From contig NZ_JAODIM010000041.1 of assembly GCF_025527015.1 (NCBI RefSeq), forward strand, positions 372,001 through 436,000: a stretch of 64,000 bases of DNA. Reading direction: 5' to 3'. The notes under the pieces were generated by a model, which saw only the letters and a list, made by a program, of their open reading frames with translations, ran no database searches and had not been told where the DNA came from. Both the position numbers and the translations under genes were made by a program. Below, piece after piece: positions 29,382 through 38,342 of this stretch. Source of the stretch: Winslowiella arboricola (GTDB lineage Bacteria; Pseudomonadota; Gammaproteobacteria; Enterobacterales; Enterobacteriaceae). Positions within the stretch are counted from its first letter, which is position 1; each line of letters opens with the position of its first letter.

Positions 29382-30301
29382 CCCACTAAGGTCAGTGGTC
29401 GGTTATCTACCGTGCGCTTTGACATCAGCGCCAGCAGGATCGCTTTTACCGCTTCCGCCGGTTGCGACAGCGGCAGATGATCCGACATACAGAATGACAG
29501 TGACGCCTGCACTTCCGGCTCGACGATTTTGGCCATCCACGCATTGGATGCTTTCAGCATCGCCAGCGCGGCAGACTCCGGCATGATGGTGCAACCCAGT
29601 CCGGCAGCCAGCGCCGCGTTCAGCGTAGTCTGGGATTCAATTTCACATTTCACCCGATAGGCCAGACCTTCATGGATAAAGGCATCGTCCACCACTTTGC
29701 GCATAATGTTATAGATGCGCGGCAGGAACAGGTCATAGCGCGCCACTTCCGCCAGCGTAATGCTCTTCGCCGGGCTGGCCAGCTTATCAGGGCAGACGAA
29801 ACAGAGATTCTCTTTCATCAGCGGCATAAAGCGCAGGCCGTGGATCTCGCGATTACCATAGATCACCGCCATATCCATGCGACCATTCATAATCAGCTCA
29901 CTCAGGGTAGTACCAAAATTCTCATTAAAATAGAGTACGATCCCCGGATGCTGGCGATGAACCTCTTCCATCAGCGGCAACGCCAGCTGCTGAGCGGCAG
30001 TGCCCGGCGCCAGTCCCACGGAAACGCTGCCGGACAGCGCCAGCATCGAGCCATCAATGGCGCTCTGCGCCTGATCGCACTGGCGCAAAATCGCCTGCGC
30101 ATGGGTATAGAGTATTTTTCCGGCTTCGGTGGGCGTCACACCACGCTTGGTGCGGATCAGCAGTTGTTGATTCACCTCCCCTTCCAGCGTCGCCAGTTGC
30201 TGGCTCAGCGCGGGTTGGGCGATATGCAAGATATCGGCGGCTTGTGTCAGACTTCCGACATCTACAATTTTAATAAAATACTTCAGCCGACGCAGATTCA
30301 T
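29378..30301 (-). CDS. LysR-type regulator, Nac-like (copy 1)
   Basis: Transcriptional regulator of 307 residues, with an N-terminal winged HTH (MNLRRLKYFIKIVDVGSLTQAADILHIAQPALSQQLATLE) and an effector-binding domain. It is similar to Nac/Cbl-type LysR proteins and is a paralogue of the regulator at 39603-40502 (shared blocks ALHIAQPALSQQL/ILHIAQPALSQQL and LSGxVSVGLAP). The ATG at 30301 is preceded by AGGAAG; the open frame upstream to 30466 is not used. It lies between the spermidine-type ABC operon and the pxpA operon, all on the minus strand, so it probably controls the pxpA group. Confidence 0.88.
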   Translation of the reverse strand: MNLRRLKYFIKIVDVGSLTQAADILHIAQPALSQQLATLEGEVNQQLLIRTKRGVTPTEAGKILYTHAQAILRQCDQAQSAIDGSMLALSGSVSVGLAPGTAAQQLALPLMEEVHRQHPGIVLYFNENFGTTLSELIMNGRMDMAVIYGNREIHGLRFMPLMKENLCFVCPDKLASPAKSITLAEVARYDLFLPRIYNIMRKVVDDAFIHEGLAYRVKCEIESQTTLNAALAAGLGCTIMPESAALAMLKASNAWMAKIVEPEVQASLSFCMSDHLPLSQPAEAVKAILLALMSKRTVDNRPLTLVG

Positions 30302-30455
30302 AACCACTTCCTGAGAACCAAATATAATCAGGTTGTTGCAATAACAGTGCCAGGGGTGACAACTCAGCCATAAGGCTTTCACATCAAGGCTTAACGCAGA
30401 ATAACGCCGCCTGAATCTGCGGCTGCCGCACCGCGCTGGTGCAACAGCCTGCCCG

Positions 30456-31550
30456 TCAGGCCGCAATTACATGGTTACTGGCCATCTCCCACTGCAATAA
30501 TACCGGCTCGCCAACACTGAACGTCGGCAGCGTGCCGTTGCCGTTGGTTTGCTGCCAGACCATCATCTCTTCACCGCCCGCCAGCTTCAGGCTGTAATGC
30601 AGCATAAAGCCGCGATAAACCACCTGCGAGATACGCGCTGTCACCGCGTTATGGCCGGGTAATGGCGCGCCGTTTTGATAAGGCGACAGGCGAATCGCCT
30701 CCGGGCGCAGAGTCACCGTCACCGATTCAGCGTCAGACGGGCAATGCGCCACCGACAAATTCACCCCGGAAGCCGAGATTAACTGCACGCTGTCCGCCTG
30801 GCGCTGCACCACCCGCGCCGGTAAAAAGTTGGATGCGCCAATAAAGCCAGCGACAAACGCGGTGGCCGGTTTCTGGTAAATCTCGGCGGCGGAAGCCACC
30901 TGCTCAAGGCGCCCCCCCTGCATCACCGCGATCTGATCGGCCATCGTCAGCGCCTCATCCTGATCGTGGGTCACCATAATAGTGGTCAGTTCCAGCCGCT
31001 GCTGTAACTGACGGATTTCCAGCTGCATGCTTTCGCGCAGGCTTTTATCCAGCGCGCCGAGCGGCTCATCCAGCAGCAACATATCGGGTTCGATTACCAG
31101 CGCGCGCGCCAGTGAAACGCGCTGCTGCTGGCCGCCGGAGAGCTGGGCGGGCAGACGATCGTGATACTGTCCAAGCTGCACCATATCCAGCGCTTTTTTC
31201 ACTTTCTGCGCGGTATCACTGCGCGACAGACCGCGCATCTTCAGGCCGAAGGCGATGTTCTCGGCGACATTCATATGCGGAAATAGCGCATAGTTCTGAA
31301 ACAGCATGCCGACATTCCGGCGGTGCACCGCCGTTTCCATAATCGACCGGCCGCCGACCATGATATCGCCGGTGGTTGGCGCTACCAGCCCGGCCACCAT
31401 ACGCAGACAGGTGGTTTTGCCGCAGCCACTGGGCCCCAGCAGCGCCAGAATTTCGCCGGCATTCACTTTCAGCGAAACATTATCAACCGCGACACTCTTG
31501 CCGTAGTGCTTACTCAGATTGTCGAGACGAACTTCAAAAGAACGCTGCAT
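30456..31550 (-). CDS. Spermidine/putrescine-type ABC transporter ATPase (PotA-like)
   Basis: ATPase of 364 residues with Walker A GPSGCGKT near residue 40, signature LSGGQQQR, Walker [12 protein letters not shown] and switch His in [11 protein letters not shown]-terminal TOBE domain follows (from about residue 270: [10 protein letters not shown]...). Last gene of the operon permease-permease-binding protein-ATPase, 6 bp after the binding-protein gene. The substrate is unknown; PotA/FbpC/CysA-type ATPases serve polyamines, iron or organic anions. Confidence 0.9.
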   Translation of the reverse strand: MQRSFEVRLDNLSKHYGKSVAVDNVSLKVNAGEILALLGPSGCGKTTCLRMVAGLVAPTTGDIMVGGRSIMETAVHRRNVGMLFQNYALFPHMNVAENIAFGLKMRGLSRSDTAQKVKKALDMVQLGQYHDRLPAQLSGGQQQRVSLARALVIEPDMLLLDEPLGALDKSLRESMQLEIRQLQQRLELTTIMVTHDQDEALTMADQIAVMQGGRLEQVASAAEIYQKPATAFVAGFIGASNFLPARVVQRQADSVQLISASGVNLSVAHCPSDAESVTVTLRPEAIRLSPYQNGAPLPGHNAVTARISQVVYRGFMLHYSLKLAGGEEMMVWQQTNGNGTLPTFSVGEPVLLQWEMASNHVIAA

Positions 31551-31556
31551 AATCGC

Positions 31557-32624
31557 TTACCCGGTAAATGTCTGATTATATTTTTCCAGCAGCTCGGCGC
31601 GGCGTGGAATGATGTAAGTCCAGTCTGGCGTAAACAGGTTAAGGGCTTTCATTTTGTCTTCCGGATAAGCGAGGTATTTCAGCGTCTGCTCATCGAACTC
31701 GATACCGCGTACCGTTGGCGCACTGAGGGTCACTTCGGCCAGCATTTTCTGCACCGAAGGCTCCAGCAGACGGTTAATCCACGCCAATCCCAGCTCGCGC
31801 TGCGGCGCATCTTTTACCAGCGCCAGACCATTAATCCCGGTAAATGCGCCCTCTTTGGGATAGGTCATATCCAGCGGAATGCCTTTTTTGGTATGCGGAT
31901 AAATCGCTTTGGAGTACTCAATACCGCCGACCATCGCCTGGCTCTGCGCCACCATCATCACCTGCGCTTCACCGTCATACACCGTCATCACATTGGCTTT
32001 GAGCTGAGCGAGTTTTTCCCAGCCTTTATCAATTTCATACTGCGCTTCCTGCAACGGTTTACCGGTCGCCAGCGCGGCGGCAACAATCAGCATCAGAATA
32101 CTTTGGGTATTTTTCGGTGTATTGAGGATCATCTGATGCGCGTATTTCGACGCAAAAATCTCGCTGTAGCTTTGAATCGGCTGCGTCACCTGCGGATTAA
32201 TAAACAGCCCCGCCATCGACACCGAGAAGCCGACGCCGTAGCGATCGCTCAGCAGATAACGATCAAAGACGTTTTTCAGATTCGGGATCTCATCCACCGG
32301 CAGCTGTTCGATTAACCCCTCTTCCTTCGCCTGCGGGATGCCGATATCGTCCATCGACATCACGCTAAATAACGGTTTCTTTTTCGTGGCGCGCAGCGCG
32401 GCGATATTGGCGAGAGTTGCGCCTTCAGTGGTTAATACGCGGCAGTTGTACTCTTTCTCAAATTCGGGCAGCACCTGTTTCTTAATTAACGCGCCCTGCG
32501 CCGAGTTATAAACCCCTACCTGTAATACGCGGTCGGCAGCAGCATTGGCTTTGATATTGAGATAAGGCAGCATCGCGGTGCCCGCCACTGCCTTTAAAAA
32601 GGTACGTCGCTTGATGGATGTCAT
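31557..32624 (-). CDS. ABC transporter substrate-binding protein (PotD-like) with Tat signal
   Basis: Periplasmic binding protein of 355 residues. The N-terminus MTSIKRRTFLKAVAGTAMLP is a twin-arginine signal (RRTFLK plus hydrophobic core), unlike the Sec signals of most PotD proteins, so it is exported folded. The mature part has the bacterial extracellular solute-binding pattern (VGVYNSAQGALIKKQVLPEFEKEYNCRV). It sits between its permeases and ATPase. The ligand cannot be read from sequence. Confidence 0.87.
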   Translation of the reverse strand: MTSIKRRTFLKAVAGTAMLPYLNIKANAAADRVLQVGVYNSAQGALIKKQVLPEFEKEYNCRVLTTEGATLANIAALRATKKKPLFSVMSMDDIGIPQAKEEGLIEQLPVDEIPNLKNVFDRYLLSDRYGVGFSVSMAGLFINPQVTQPIQSYSEIFASKYAHQMILNTPKNTQSILMLIVAAALATGKPLQEAQYEIDKGWEKLAQLKANVMTVYDGEAQVMMVAQSQAMVGGIEYSKAIYPHTKKGIPLDMTYPKEGAFTGINGLALVKDAPQRELGLAWINRLLEPSVQKMLAEVTLSAPTVRGIEFDEQTLKYLAYPEDKMKALNLFTPDWTYIIPRRAELLEKYNQTFTG

Positions 32625-32653
32625 ACTGCTTCCTCTGGTATTGGGGTGAAAAG

Positions 32654-33457
32654 TTATGCAGCCATAGCGCGACGCAGACCAACCAGCTTTTCCAGAGCCA
32701 GTACGACTACCGTTGCCAGGACAATTATTAATGTGGACATGGTGGCCACTGATGGGTCGAAAACGGTGCCAATCTGGCGGTAGAGCACCACAGGCACCGG
32801 CGTGTTCTGTGAGTCAGCCAGCCACATCGAGACCGGATAATTATCGAAAGAGACCATAAAGCAGAAGATGGCGCCCGAGGTGACGCCCGGTACAATCTGC
32901 GGGAAGATCACCTGGCGGAAGGTCGCCCAGCGGCTGGCGCCCAGGGTGCGCGCTGCCTCTTCGAGGCTGGGATTAACCAGTTCCAGACTGGTTAACACCG
33001 TGCGCACCACATACGGCGTGGTCACTACGGTGTGCGCCAGCAGCAGATTGAGTTTTACATTGCTCCAGCCATAACCGGAGAACAGCTGTAACAGCGCCAG
33101 TCCGGTAATCAGCACCGGAAAGATCAGCGGTGACAGCAGTAAGCCTTTGCACATCGAGGAGAACGGCAGATTGCCGCGCACCAGCGCAAAAGCAGCGGGC
33201 ACGCCAAGCAGCAGCGATAACAGCGTGGTGCCGATCGAGAGTACGGTGCTGAACAGCAGCGCCTCAATAAACTCCTCGTTTGCCAGCACCTTGCTGTACC
33301 ACTCCAGGGTAAAACCGGTTGGCGGGAAGCTGACGAAATAGCCATCCGAAAACGAGATCACCACAATCAGCACAATCGGCGTGATAATAAAAATCATCAT
33401 TGCGGCGGCAATGCCGTACAACACCCAGCCGCCAAAACCGCTTAAGCTGTTATTCAT
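32654..33457 (-). CDS. ABC transporter permease (PotC-like)
   Basis: Inner-membrane permease of 267 residues with about six helices. The EAA loop reads SLEEAARTLGASRWATFRQVIFPQIVPGV. Its start overlaps the end of the upstream permease by 4 bp. The N-terminal helix ILIVVISFSDGYFVSFPPTGFTLEWYSKVL pattern is typical of PotC/YdcV permeases. Confidence 0.9.
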   Translation of the reverse strand: MNNSLSGFGGWVLYGIAAAMMIFIITPIVLIVVISFSDGYFVSFPPTGFTLEWYSKVLANEEFIEALLFSTVLSIGTTLLSLLLGVPAAFALVRGNLPFSSMCKGLLLSPLIFPVLITGLALLQLFSGYGWSNVKLNLLLAHTVVTTPYVVRTVLTSLELVNPSLEEAARTLGASRWATFRQVIFPQIVPGVTSGAIFCFMVSFDNYPVSMWLADSQNTPVPVVLYRQIGTVFDPSVATMSTLIIVLATVVVLALEKLVGLRRAMAA

Positions 33458-34359
33458 TTGCGATCTCCCGGCACACGACGTCCGCCCAGTAACTTCATCG
33501 ACAGGGTATTTACCACAATCACAATAAACACCAGGATAGTGGCGATGGTGGCGCCAAACGGCCAGTCATACACCGCGACAATCTGCTGCTCGGCGAGGTT
33601 GCCAAGCATTTGCGATCGCGGCCCGCCAATCAGCGCCGGTATCACATAAGATCCCGCCGCCAGCGAGAACACCAGCGTCATCCCCGCCACCAGTCCGGGC
33701 AGGCTCAGCGGCAGCGTCACACGCAGAAAAACACTCCAGGGCGGTGCGCCAAGGGTGCGCGCCGCCGATTGCAGATTGGGGTCAATTTTGCCGAGCGCCG
33801 ACGCCAGCGGCAGCACCATCATCGGAAAGAAAATATGCAGTGAGCCGATGATCACCGCCCATTGGGTAAACATCAGCGAATCAGGACGATCGATTATCCC
33901 CAGATGCAGCAGCACGTAATTGACTAAGCCACCAGGGCCATTATTTAAAATTAACTGCCAGCCGTACGCGCGCACCACCACGCTGACCGCCAGCGGAGCG
34001 ATAATCATCAGCGTCATAATGCGTGAAACCGTGGTGTTGCCGCGCACCAGCACCGAGGCGACCGGGTAAGCCAGCAGCGCGGCAATCAGGGCGGTAATCA
34101 CACTGATACGTAAGGTATTGATCAGCACATCGCTATATAACGCCACCTGAAAGAAATGCAGATAATGTTCGAAGGTATAAGGCGCAGCGATATTTCCGTC
34201 CGGCGTTTGCGTCATCACGCTAAAAAACATCAGCCGAACCGCAGGCGCAAAAAAGAAAAACAGCTGAAAGACGAGTAAAGGTAAAATTAACCAGGCCGGA
34301 GATTGCCAGAAGGTTAATCTTTTTTTTATTCGAACCATTGGCGCAGAAATATCAGTCAT
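33454..34359 (-). CDS. ABC transporter permease (PotB-like)
   Basis: First permease of the operon, 301 residues. It has an N-terminal helix (SPAWLILPLLVFQLFFFFAPAVRLMFFS) and the EAA loop NLQSAARTLGAPPWSVFLRVTLPLSLPGL. The ATG at 34359 is preferred because AGGAAAT lies before it; an earlier ATG at 34422 is in the leader. It is followed with overlap by the PotC-like permease. Confidence 0.89.
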   Translation of the reverse strand: MTDISAPMVRIKKRLTFWQSPAWLILPLLVFQLFFFFAPAVRLMFFSVMTQTPDGNIAAPYTFEHYLHFFQVALYSDVLINTLRISVITALIAALLAYPVASVLVRGNTTVSRIMTLMIIAPLAVSVVVRAYGWQLILNNGPGGLVNYVLLHLGIIDRPDSLMFTQWAVIIGSLHIFFPMMVLPLASALGKIDPNLQSAARTLGAPPWSVFLRVTLPLSLPGLVAGMTLVFSLAAGSYVIPALIGGPRSQMLGNLAEQQIVAVYDWPFGATIATILVFIVIVVNTLSMKLLGGRRVPGDRK

Positions 34360-34748
34360 CGGATTTCCTGTGAGCAAGCTAATATCTTTATGCGATTGGC
34401 TGTCAATCGCCAGCGTAAGCATGAGTGTAGGAACAGAAAAGCCGCGACCTTTTTATAACTCATTGAATAAAATGAATTACTCTATAATTTTCGTCGTCAC
34501 AAAACGGTAATATGATTCACTGCGTAATGACCAATACATTTTCATTATGTGGCAACCTTATCCCGTTATGGAGATAAGGCGCGATTCCCCTGTGATAAAG
34601 CAGCGATTTAACCGCAGATATTGTTTTGTGTTATGTCACCACAACAAAGCGCTATTGGATTGTTTAACCCTTTCATCATTACCCTTCTCCCTGACACTGC
34701 GTCTGCACGCTAATTCTCACTGACTGATGACTTCTGGAATCCAGCACC
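34360..34748. promoter_or_regulatory. Divergent intergenic region, no gene seen
   Basis: This 389-bp gap separates the PotB-like permease operon (minus) from the aminotransferase gene (plus) and must hold both promoters. It is AT-rich between 34440 and 34560. I see no clear operator palindrome and no credible small gene. Confidence 0.5.
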
Positions 34749-35951
34749 ATGCCTGATATCGCCGATCGCTTAAAGAATGTTACCGTTTCTGCCTCCGTTG
34801 CCATGACCCAGAAGGCGCGTGACCTTGCCGCCCAGGGCGTGCATGTTGTTGGTCTCTCCACTGGCGAACCTGACTTCCCGACGCCGGAACACGCAACCGA
34901 AGCCGCCTATGCCGCGGCGCGTGGCGGCGATACGCGTTACCCTCCGACCGATGGCACTCCGGCGCTGCGCGCGGCAATCCAGCGTAAATTCAAACGTGAC
35001 AACAATCTGGACTATGACATCAGCCAGATTCTGACGGCGGGCGGTGCAAAGCAGATTATTTTTAATGCGATTCTGGCCACCATTAACCCCGGTGATGAAG
35101 TGGTGATCCCGACGCCGTCGTGGATTAGCTATGCCGATATCGTGAAGTTTGCTGGTGGCATCCCGGTGCCGGTCGCGTGTCCGCAGGAGAATGGATTTAA
35201 GCCTTATCCGGCGGATTTAGAGGCAGCGATTACACCAAAAACCAAATGGTTACTGCTGAATTATCCCAGCAACCCGACCGGTTCGGTCGCCACCCGCGCT
35301 GAGATGCAGGCGATTGCCGAAGTGATGCTGCGCTATCCGCAAGTGTGGATTATGACCGACGATATCTACGAACATCTGATCTACGATGACGTCACTTTTT
35401 ATACGCTGGCGGAAGTGGAACCGCGCCTGTTGGATCGCGTACTGACGGTTAACGGCGTATCGAAAGCGTACTCCATGACCGGCTGGCGTCTGGGCTTCTG
35501 TGGCGGGCCGAAAGACCTGATTAAAGCAATGAGCAACGTCAACACCCAGAACAGCGGTGGTGTCACCACCCTGACCCAGGCGGCGGCGGTTGCGGTGCTG
35601 GATGGCCCGCAGGATCTGCTGAAAGAGCGGGCAGAAATTTACCGTCAGCGCCGTGATTATGTGCTGGAACGCCTGACATCGGTCGATGGCCTGAGCTGCC
35701 ATAAACCGCAGGGCGCGTTTTATCTGTTTGTTAATATCGCCGCCTTTATCGGCAAAACCAGCGCCGGTGGCCGTCCGATCAGCAATGATGCGGACTTCGT
35801 ACTGGCGCTGATTGAAGAGCAGCATGTGGTTACCGTGCAGGGCGCAGCTTATGGCATGAGCCCTTACTTCCGCCTCTCTTACGCCACCAGCATGGAGATG
35901 TTGCAGGAAGGCTGTGACCGCATCGCTGCTTTCTGCGCTGGCATTCACTGA
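34749..35951 (+). CDS. Class I PLP aminotransferase (aspartate aminotransferase type)
   Basis: Fold-type I aminotransferase of 400 residues, subgroup I-gamma of aspartate aminotransferases. Visible residues are LSTGEPDFPTPEH near 37-48, the YPSNPTG loop (Asn175), the PLP-phenol Asp in MTDDIYEHLIYDD (about 202-214), the Schiff-base Lys239 (VSKAYSMTGWR) and a C-terminal Arg (PYFRLSYATS). It is 10 bp from the SDR gene downstream. Expected to move amino groups between aspartate-like amino acids and 2-oxoglutarate; the actual substrate is unknown. Confidence 0.9.
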   Translation: MPDIADRLKNVTVSASVAMTQKARDLAAQGVHVVGLSTGEPDFPTPEHATEAAYAAARGGDTRYPPTDGTPALRAAIQRKFKRDNNLDYDISQILTAGGAKQIIFNAILATINPGDEVVIPTPSWISYADIVKFAGGIPVPVACPQENGFKPYPADLEAAITPKTKWLLLNYPSNPTGSVATRAEMQAIAEVMLRYPQVWIMTDDIYEHLIYDDVTFYTLAEVEPRLLDRVLTVNGVSKAYSMTGWRLGFCGGPKDLIKAMSNVNTQNSGGVTTLTQAAAVAVLDGPQDLLKERAEIYRQRRDYVLERLTSVDGLSCHKPQGAFYLFVNIAAFIGKTSAGGRPISNDADFVLALIEEQHVVTVQGAAYGMSPYFRLSYATSMEMLQEGCDRIAAFCAGIH

Positions 35952-35961
35952 GGAGAAAACC

Positions 35962-36654
35962 ATGCTCGACACGGCTCAACGTGTGGTAATGGTTTCCGGG
36001 GCTGCAAGAGGCCTCGGTTTGCATATTACCGAGCGTTTACTTAAGTCAGGATTTACCGTTTGCGCCGGGGTGCGCAACCCGGACGCCCTTGCACCACGCG
36101 AGCGCTTAACCGTTTGTCAGTATGACGCCGCAGTCGCGGGATCCGGCGAAGCCTGGGTGGCGGCGACCCTGCAACAGTATGGCCGTATCGATGCGCTGGT
36201 AAACTGCGCCGGGATTAATCCCCGGGTGCGGGTGATGGATGAGGATGAAGGCGCGCTGGATGATATGTGGCAGATTAATGTGAAAGGACCGCTGCGCTTA
36301 AGTCGCGCCGCCCTGCCGTCGCTGTTTAGCTGTGGTAATGGTCGCATTATTAATGTCGCATCACTGGCCGGGCGCAGGGTCGGCAGTAATGTCGGCTATG
36401 CGATGACCAAATTTGCCGTGGTGGCGCTGACGCACGGTATCCGTCAGGAGTGCTGGGATCAGGGCGTGCGCGCTACTGCGCTCTGCCCGGGTTATATCGC
36501 GACCGATATGACCGCCGGTGAAACCGAAGTGACACGTGAAGAGATGACCCAACCGGAAGATTTAGCGGAAATGGTCGAACTGCTGTTACGCCTGCCGAAC
36601 AATCTGTCGGTGGCGGAACTGCTGATTAACTGCCGTAAAGAAGCGATGCTTTAG
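35962..36654 (+). CDS. Short-chain dehydrogenase/reductase
   Basis: SDR oxidoreductase of 230 residues, with cofactor motif SGAARGLG (residues 12-19), NCAG (81-84) and catalytic Ser134, Tyr146 and Lys150 (YAMTK). The ATG at 35962 follows GAGGAGAAAAC and is 10 bp after the aminotransferase stop; a longer frame overlaps that gene. Coupled expression suggests it reduces or oxidises a keto or hydroxy acid related to the aminotransferase product. Confidence 0.85.
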   Translation: MLDTAQRVVMVSGAARGLGLHITERLLKSGFTVCAGVRNPDALAPRERLTVCQYDAAVAGSGEAWVAATLQQYGRIDALVNCAGINPRVRVMDEDEGALDDMWQINVKGPLRLSRAALPSLFSCGNGRIINVASLAGRRVGSNVGYAMTKFAVVALTHGIRQECWDQGVRATALCPGYIATDMTAGETEVTREEMTQPEDLAEMVELLLRLPNNLSVAELLINCRKEAML

Positions 36655-36660
36655 TCACTC

Positions 36661-36682
36661 CGGGCGGTGAGAACGCCGCCCG
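36661..36682. repeat. REP-like palindrome (single copy)
   Basis: One copy of the recurrent element with a T in place of C in one arm, lying in the 33-bp gap between the convergent SDR and DeoR genes. Confidence 0.8.
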
Positions 36683-36687
36683 ATGTT

Positions 36688-37458
36688 TCAGACCCGCTCA
36701 ATCCTGATATTTTTCCCGGTAAACGCCGTCAGCTTCTCTGCGGCGATCCCTTTATCCACCACCATAATCGCAATATCAGCGCATTGCGCCACCGAGTAGC
36801 GTGCAATGCCGGGGATCTTCTCCGCTGTCAGCGCAATAATAATCTCATTGCTACGCGCAACCACGGTTCGTTTAAACTCGGCGTCGGTAAAATCAAATAC
36901 CGTCACTCCCGCTTCAGCATCCATAGCACAGCCGCCGAGAAAACATTGATCGAACCAGATATCGCTCAGCTGACTTTGCGGTGTGACGCCAAGACTGCCG
37001 CCGGTCTGCGGCTGCACCCGCCCGCCAAGCATAATCACTTCGTAATGCGGATAGCGCATCAGTTCCACCGCAATCAACGGTGAATTGGTGACCACCGTCA
37101 GCTGCAGATGCTCCGGCAACGCACGGGCCAGCGCCAGATTCGTGGATCCGGCGTCAATAAAAACAGAGCCGCCATCCTTGACCAGACTGGCGCAGCCACT
37201 GGCGATCCGCTGTTTTTCAGCGCTGATTGCCAGGCTGCGGTTAATAAAACTGTCAGATTCTTTCACCATACTGACAGCGCCACCATAGACCTTTTTACAG
37301 ACTCCTTCGCGCGCCAGCTCCTGCAGATCCCGCCTGATGGTATGTTCCGAAACCTGCAATTCTGCCGCGAGGCCTGTCACTGTTACCCGACCTTCATTCA
37401 GCAGTTTCTGACGAATCAGGGATTGTCGCTGCTGGGGAAAAGCTGCATAATCGAGCAT
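36688..37458 (-). CDS. DeoR-family regulator
   Basis: Sugar-responsive repressor of 256 residues, with an N-terminal DeoR HTH (QQRQSLIRQKLLNEGRVTVTGLAAELQVSEHTIRRDLQELAREG) and a C-terminal sugar-phosphate sensor domain (FIDAGSTNLALARALPEHLQLTVVTNSP). It is divergent from the phosphatase-MFS pair over 70 bp, which it probably controls through the GAGCA repeats in that gap. Confidence 0.92.
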   Translation of the reverse strand: MLDYAAFPQQRQSLIRQKLLNEGRVTVTGLAAELQVSEHTIRRDLQELAREGVCKKVYGGAVSMVKESDSFINRSLAISAEKQRIASGCASLVKDGGSVFIDAGSTNLALARALPEHLQLTVVTNSPLIAVELMRYPHYEVIMLGGRVQPQTGGSLGVTPQSQLSDIWFDQCFLGGCAMDAEAGVTVFDFTDAEFKRTVVARSNEIIIALTAEKIPGIARYSVAQCADIAIMVVDKGIAAEKLTAFTGKNIRIERV

Positions 37459-37501
37459 AAAACTTCCTCACAATACCTTGATCGAGCAAAACTGAGCATA
37501 A
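37453..37501. promoter_or_regulatory. Triple direct repeat GAGCAWAA, putative DeoR operator
   Basis: The motif GAGCATAA/GAGCAAAA occurs at 37453-37460, 37484-37491 and 37494-37501. The first copy overlaps the deoR start codon. Regularly placed direct repeats between a DeoR gene and its divergent target are typical of this family's operators. Confidence 0.5.
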
Positions 37502-37528
37502 CTTTAATCTGACGAAGGGGTCGAGTCA

Positions 37529-38314
37529 ATGAGCCAACTGCCTGAACTCTCTTTCCTGCATCAGCTGGCGGATGCCGCCAGTCAGGAAACACTGCCGCGT
37601 TACCGTCATCAGTTGCAACATATTGCATCTAAGCCCAAAGCGGGATTCCGCTTTGATCCGGTCACGGAAGCCGATCGGGAAGCGGAAAAGGTCATGCGTC
37701 AGTTGATCAATCAATATTACCCGCAGCACGCGATTATGGGCGAAGAGTTCGGTATCAGCGGCGAAGGACCGCTGATGTGGGTGCTGGATCCGATTGATGG
37801 CACCCGGCCTTACCTGTGTGGTTTGCCGGTGTGGGGCACCCTGACGGGACTGATGGAAAATGGTCGCGCGATTATGGGGATGATGAGCCAGCCGTTTACT
37901 GGCGAACGCTTCTGGGCCGATGGTCAGCAGGCATGGAGCAGCAGCGCGCAGGGTAAACAACGGTTACAGACGCGCAAGGGTATTAGCCTCGATCAGGCGA
38001 TTCTGCATACCACCGCGCCGAAACCGGCGGGTATGCACAGTGAAATTAACTTCGCTAAGCTCAGCGAGCAGGTGCTAATGACCCGTTACGGTGGCGAGTG
38101 CTATGCCACGGCGATGCTGGCTGCCGGGCAGATTGATATTTGCGTCGAATTTTCACTGCAACCCTACGACATCGTGGCATTAATCCCGATTATCGAACAG
38201 GCTGGCGGTGTGGTGACCACTCTGGACGGTCAGCGTGCGGAGAAAGGTGGCGCAGTGGTGGCGAGCGGTTGTCCGGCGCTACACCAGCAGGTACTGACTA
38301 TTCTTAATGGTTAA
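37529..38314 (+). CDS. Inositol monophosphatase-family phosphatase
   Basis: Mg-dependent phosphatase of 261 residues, similar to IMPase and histidinol-phosphatase HisN-type proteins. The metal site is visible as GEEFG (about residues 71-75) and WVLDPIDGTRPYLCGLP (about 87-103), with a C-terminal QPYDIVALIPIIEQAGGVV that matches the W/YDxxA motif. It precedes the MFS transporter by 28 bp and is divergent from deoR. A sugar- or inositol-phosphate substrate is inferred. Confidence 0.85.
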   Translation: MSQLPELSFLHQLADAASQETLPRYRHQLQHIASKPKAGFRFDPVTEADREAEKVMRQLINQYYPQHAIMGEEFGISGEGPLMWVLDPIDGTRPYLCGLPVWGTLTGLMENGRAIMGMMSQPFTGERFWADGQQAWSSSAQGKQRLQTRKGISLDQAILHTTAPKPAGMHSEINFAKLSEQVLMTRYGGECYATAMLAAGQIDICVEFSLQPYDIVALIPIIEQAGGVVTTLDGQRAEKGGAVVASGCPALHQQVLTILNG

Positions 38315-38342
38315 CATTCACCCGGTAAGGGAAACCCGATAA

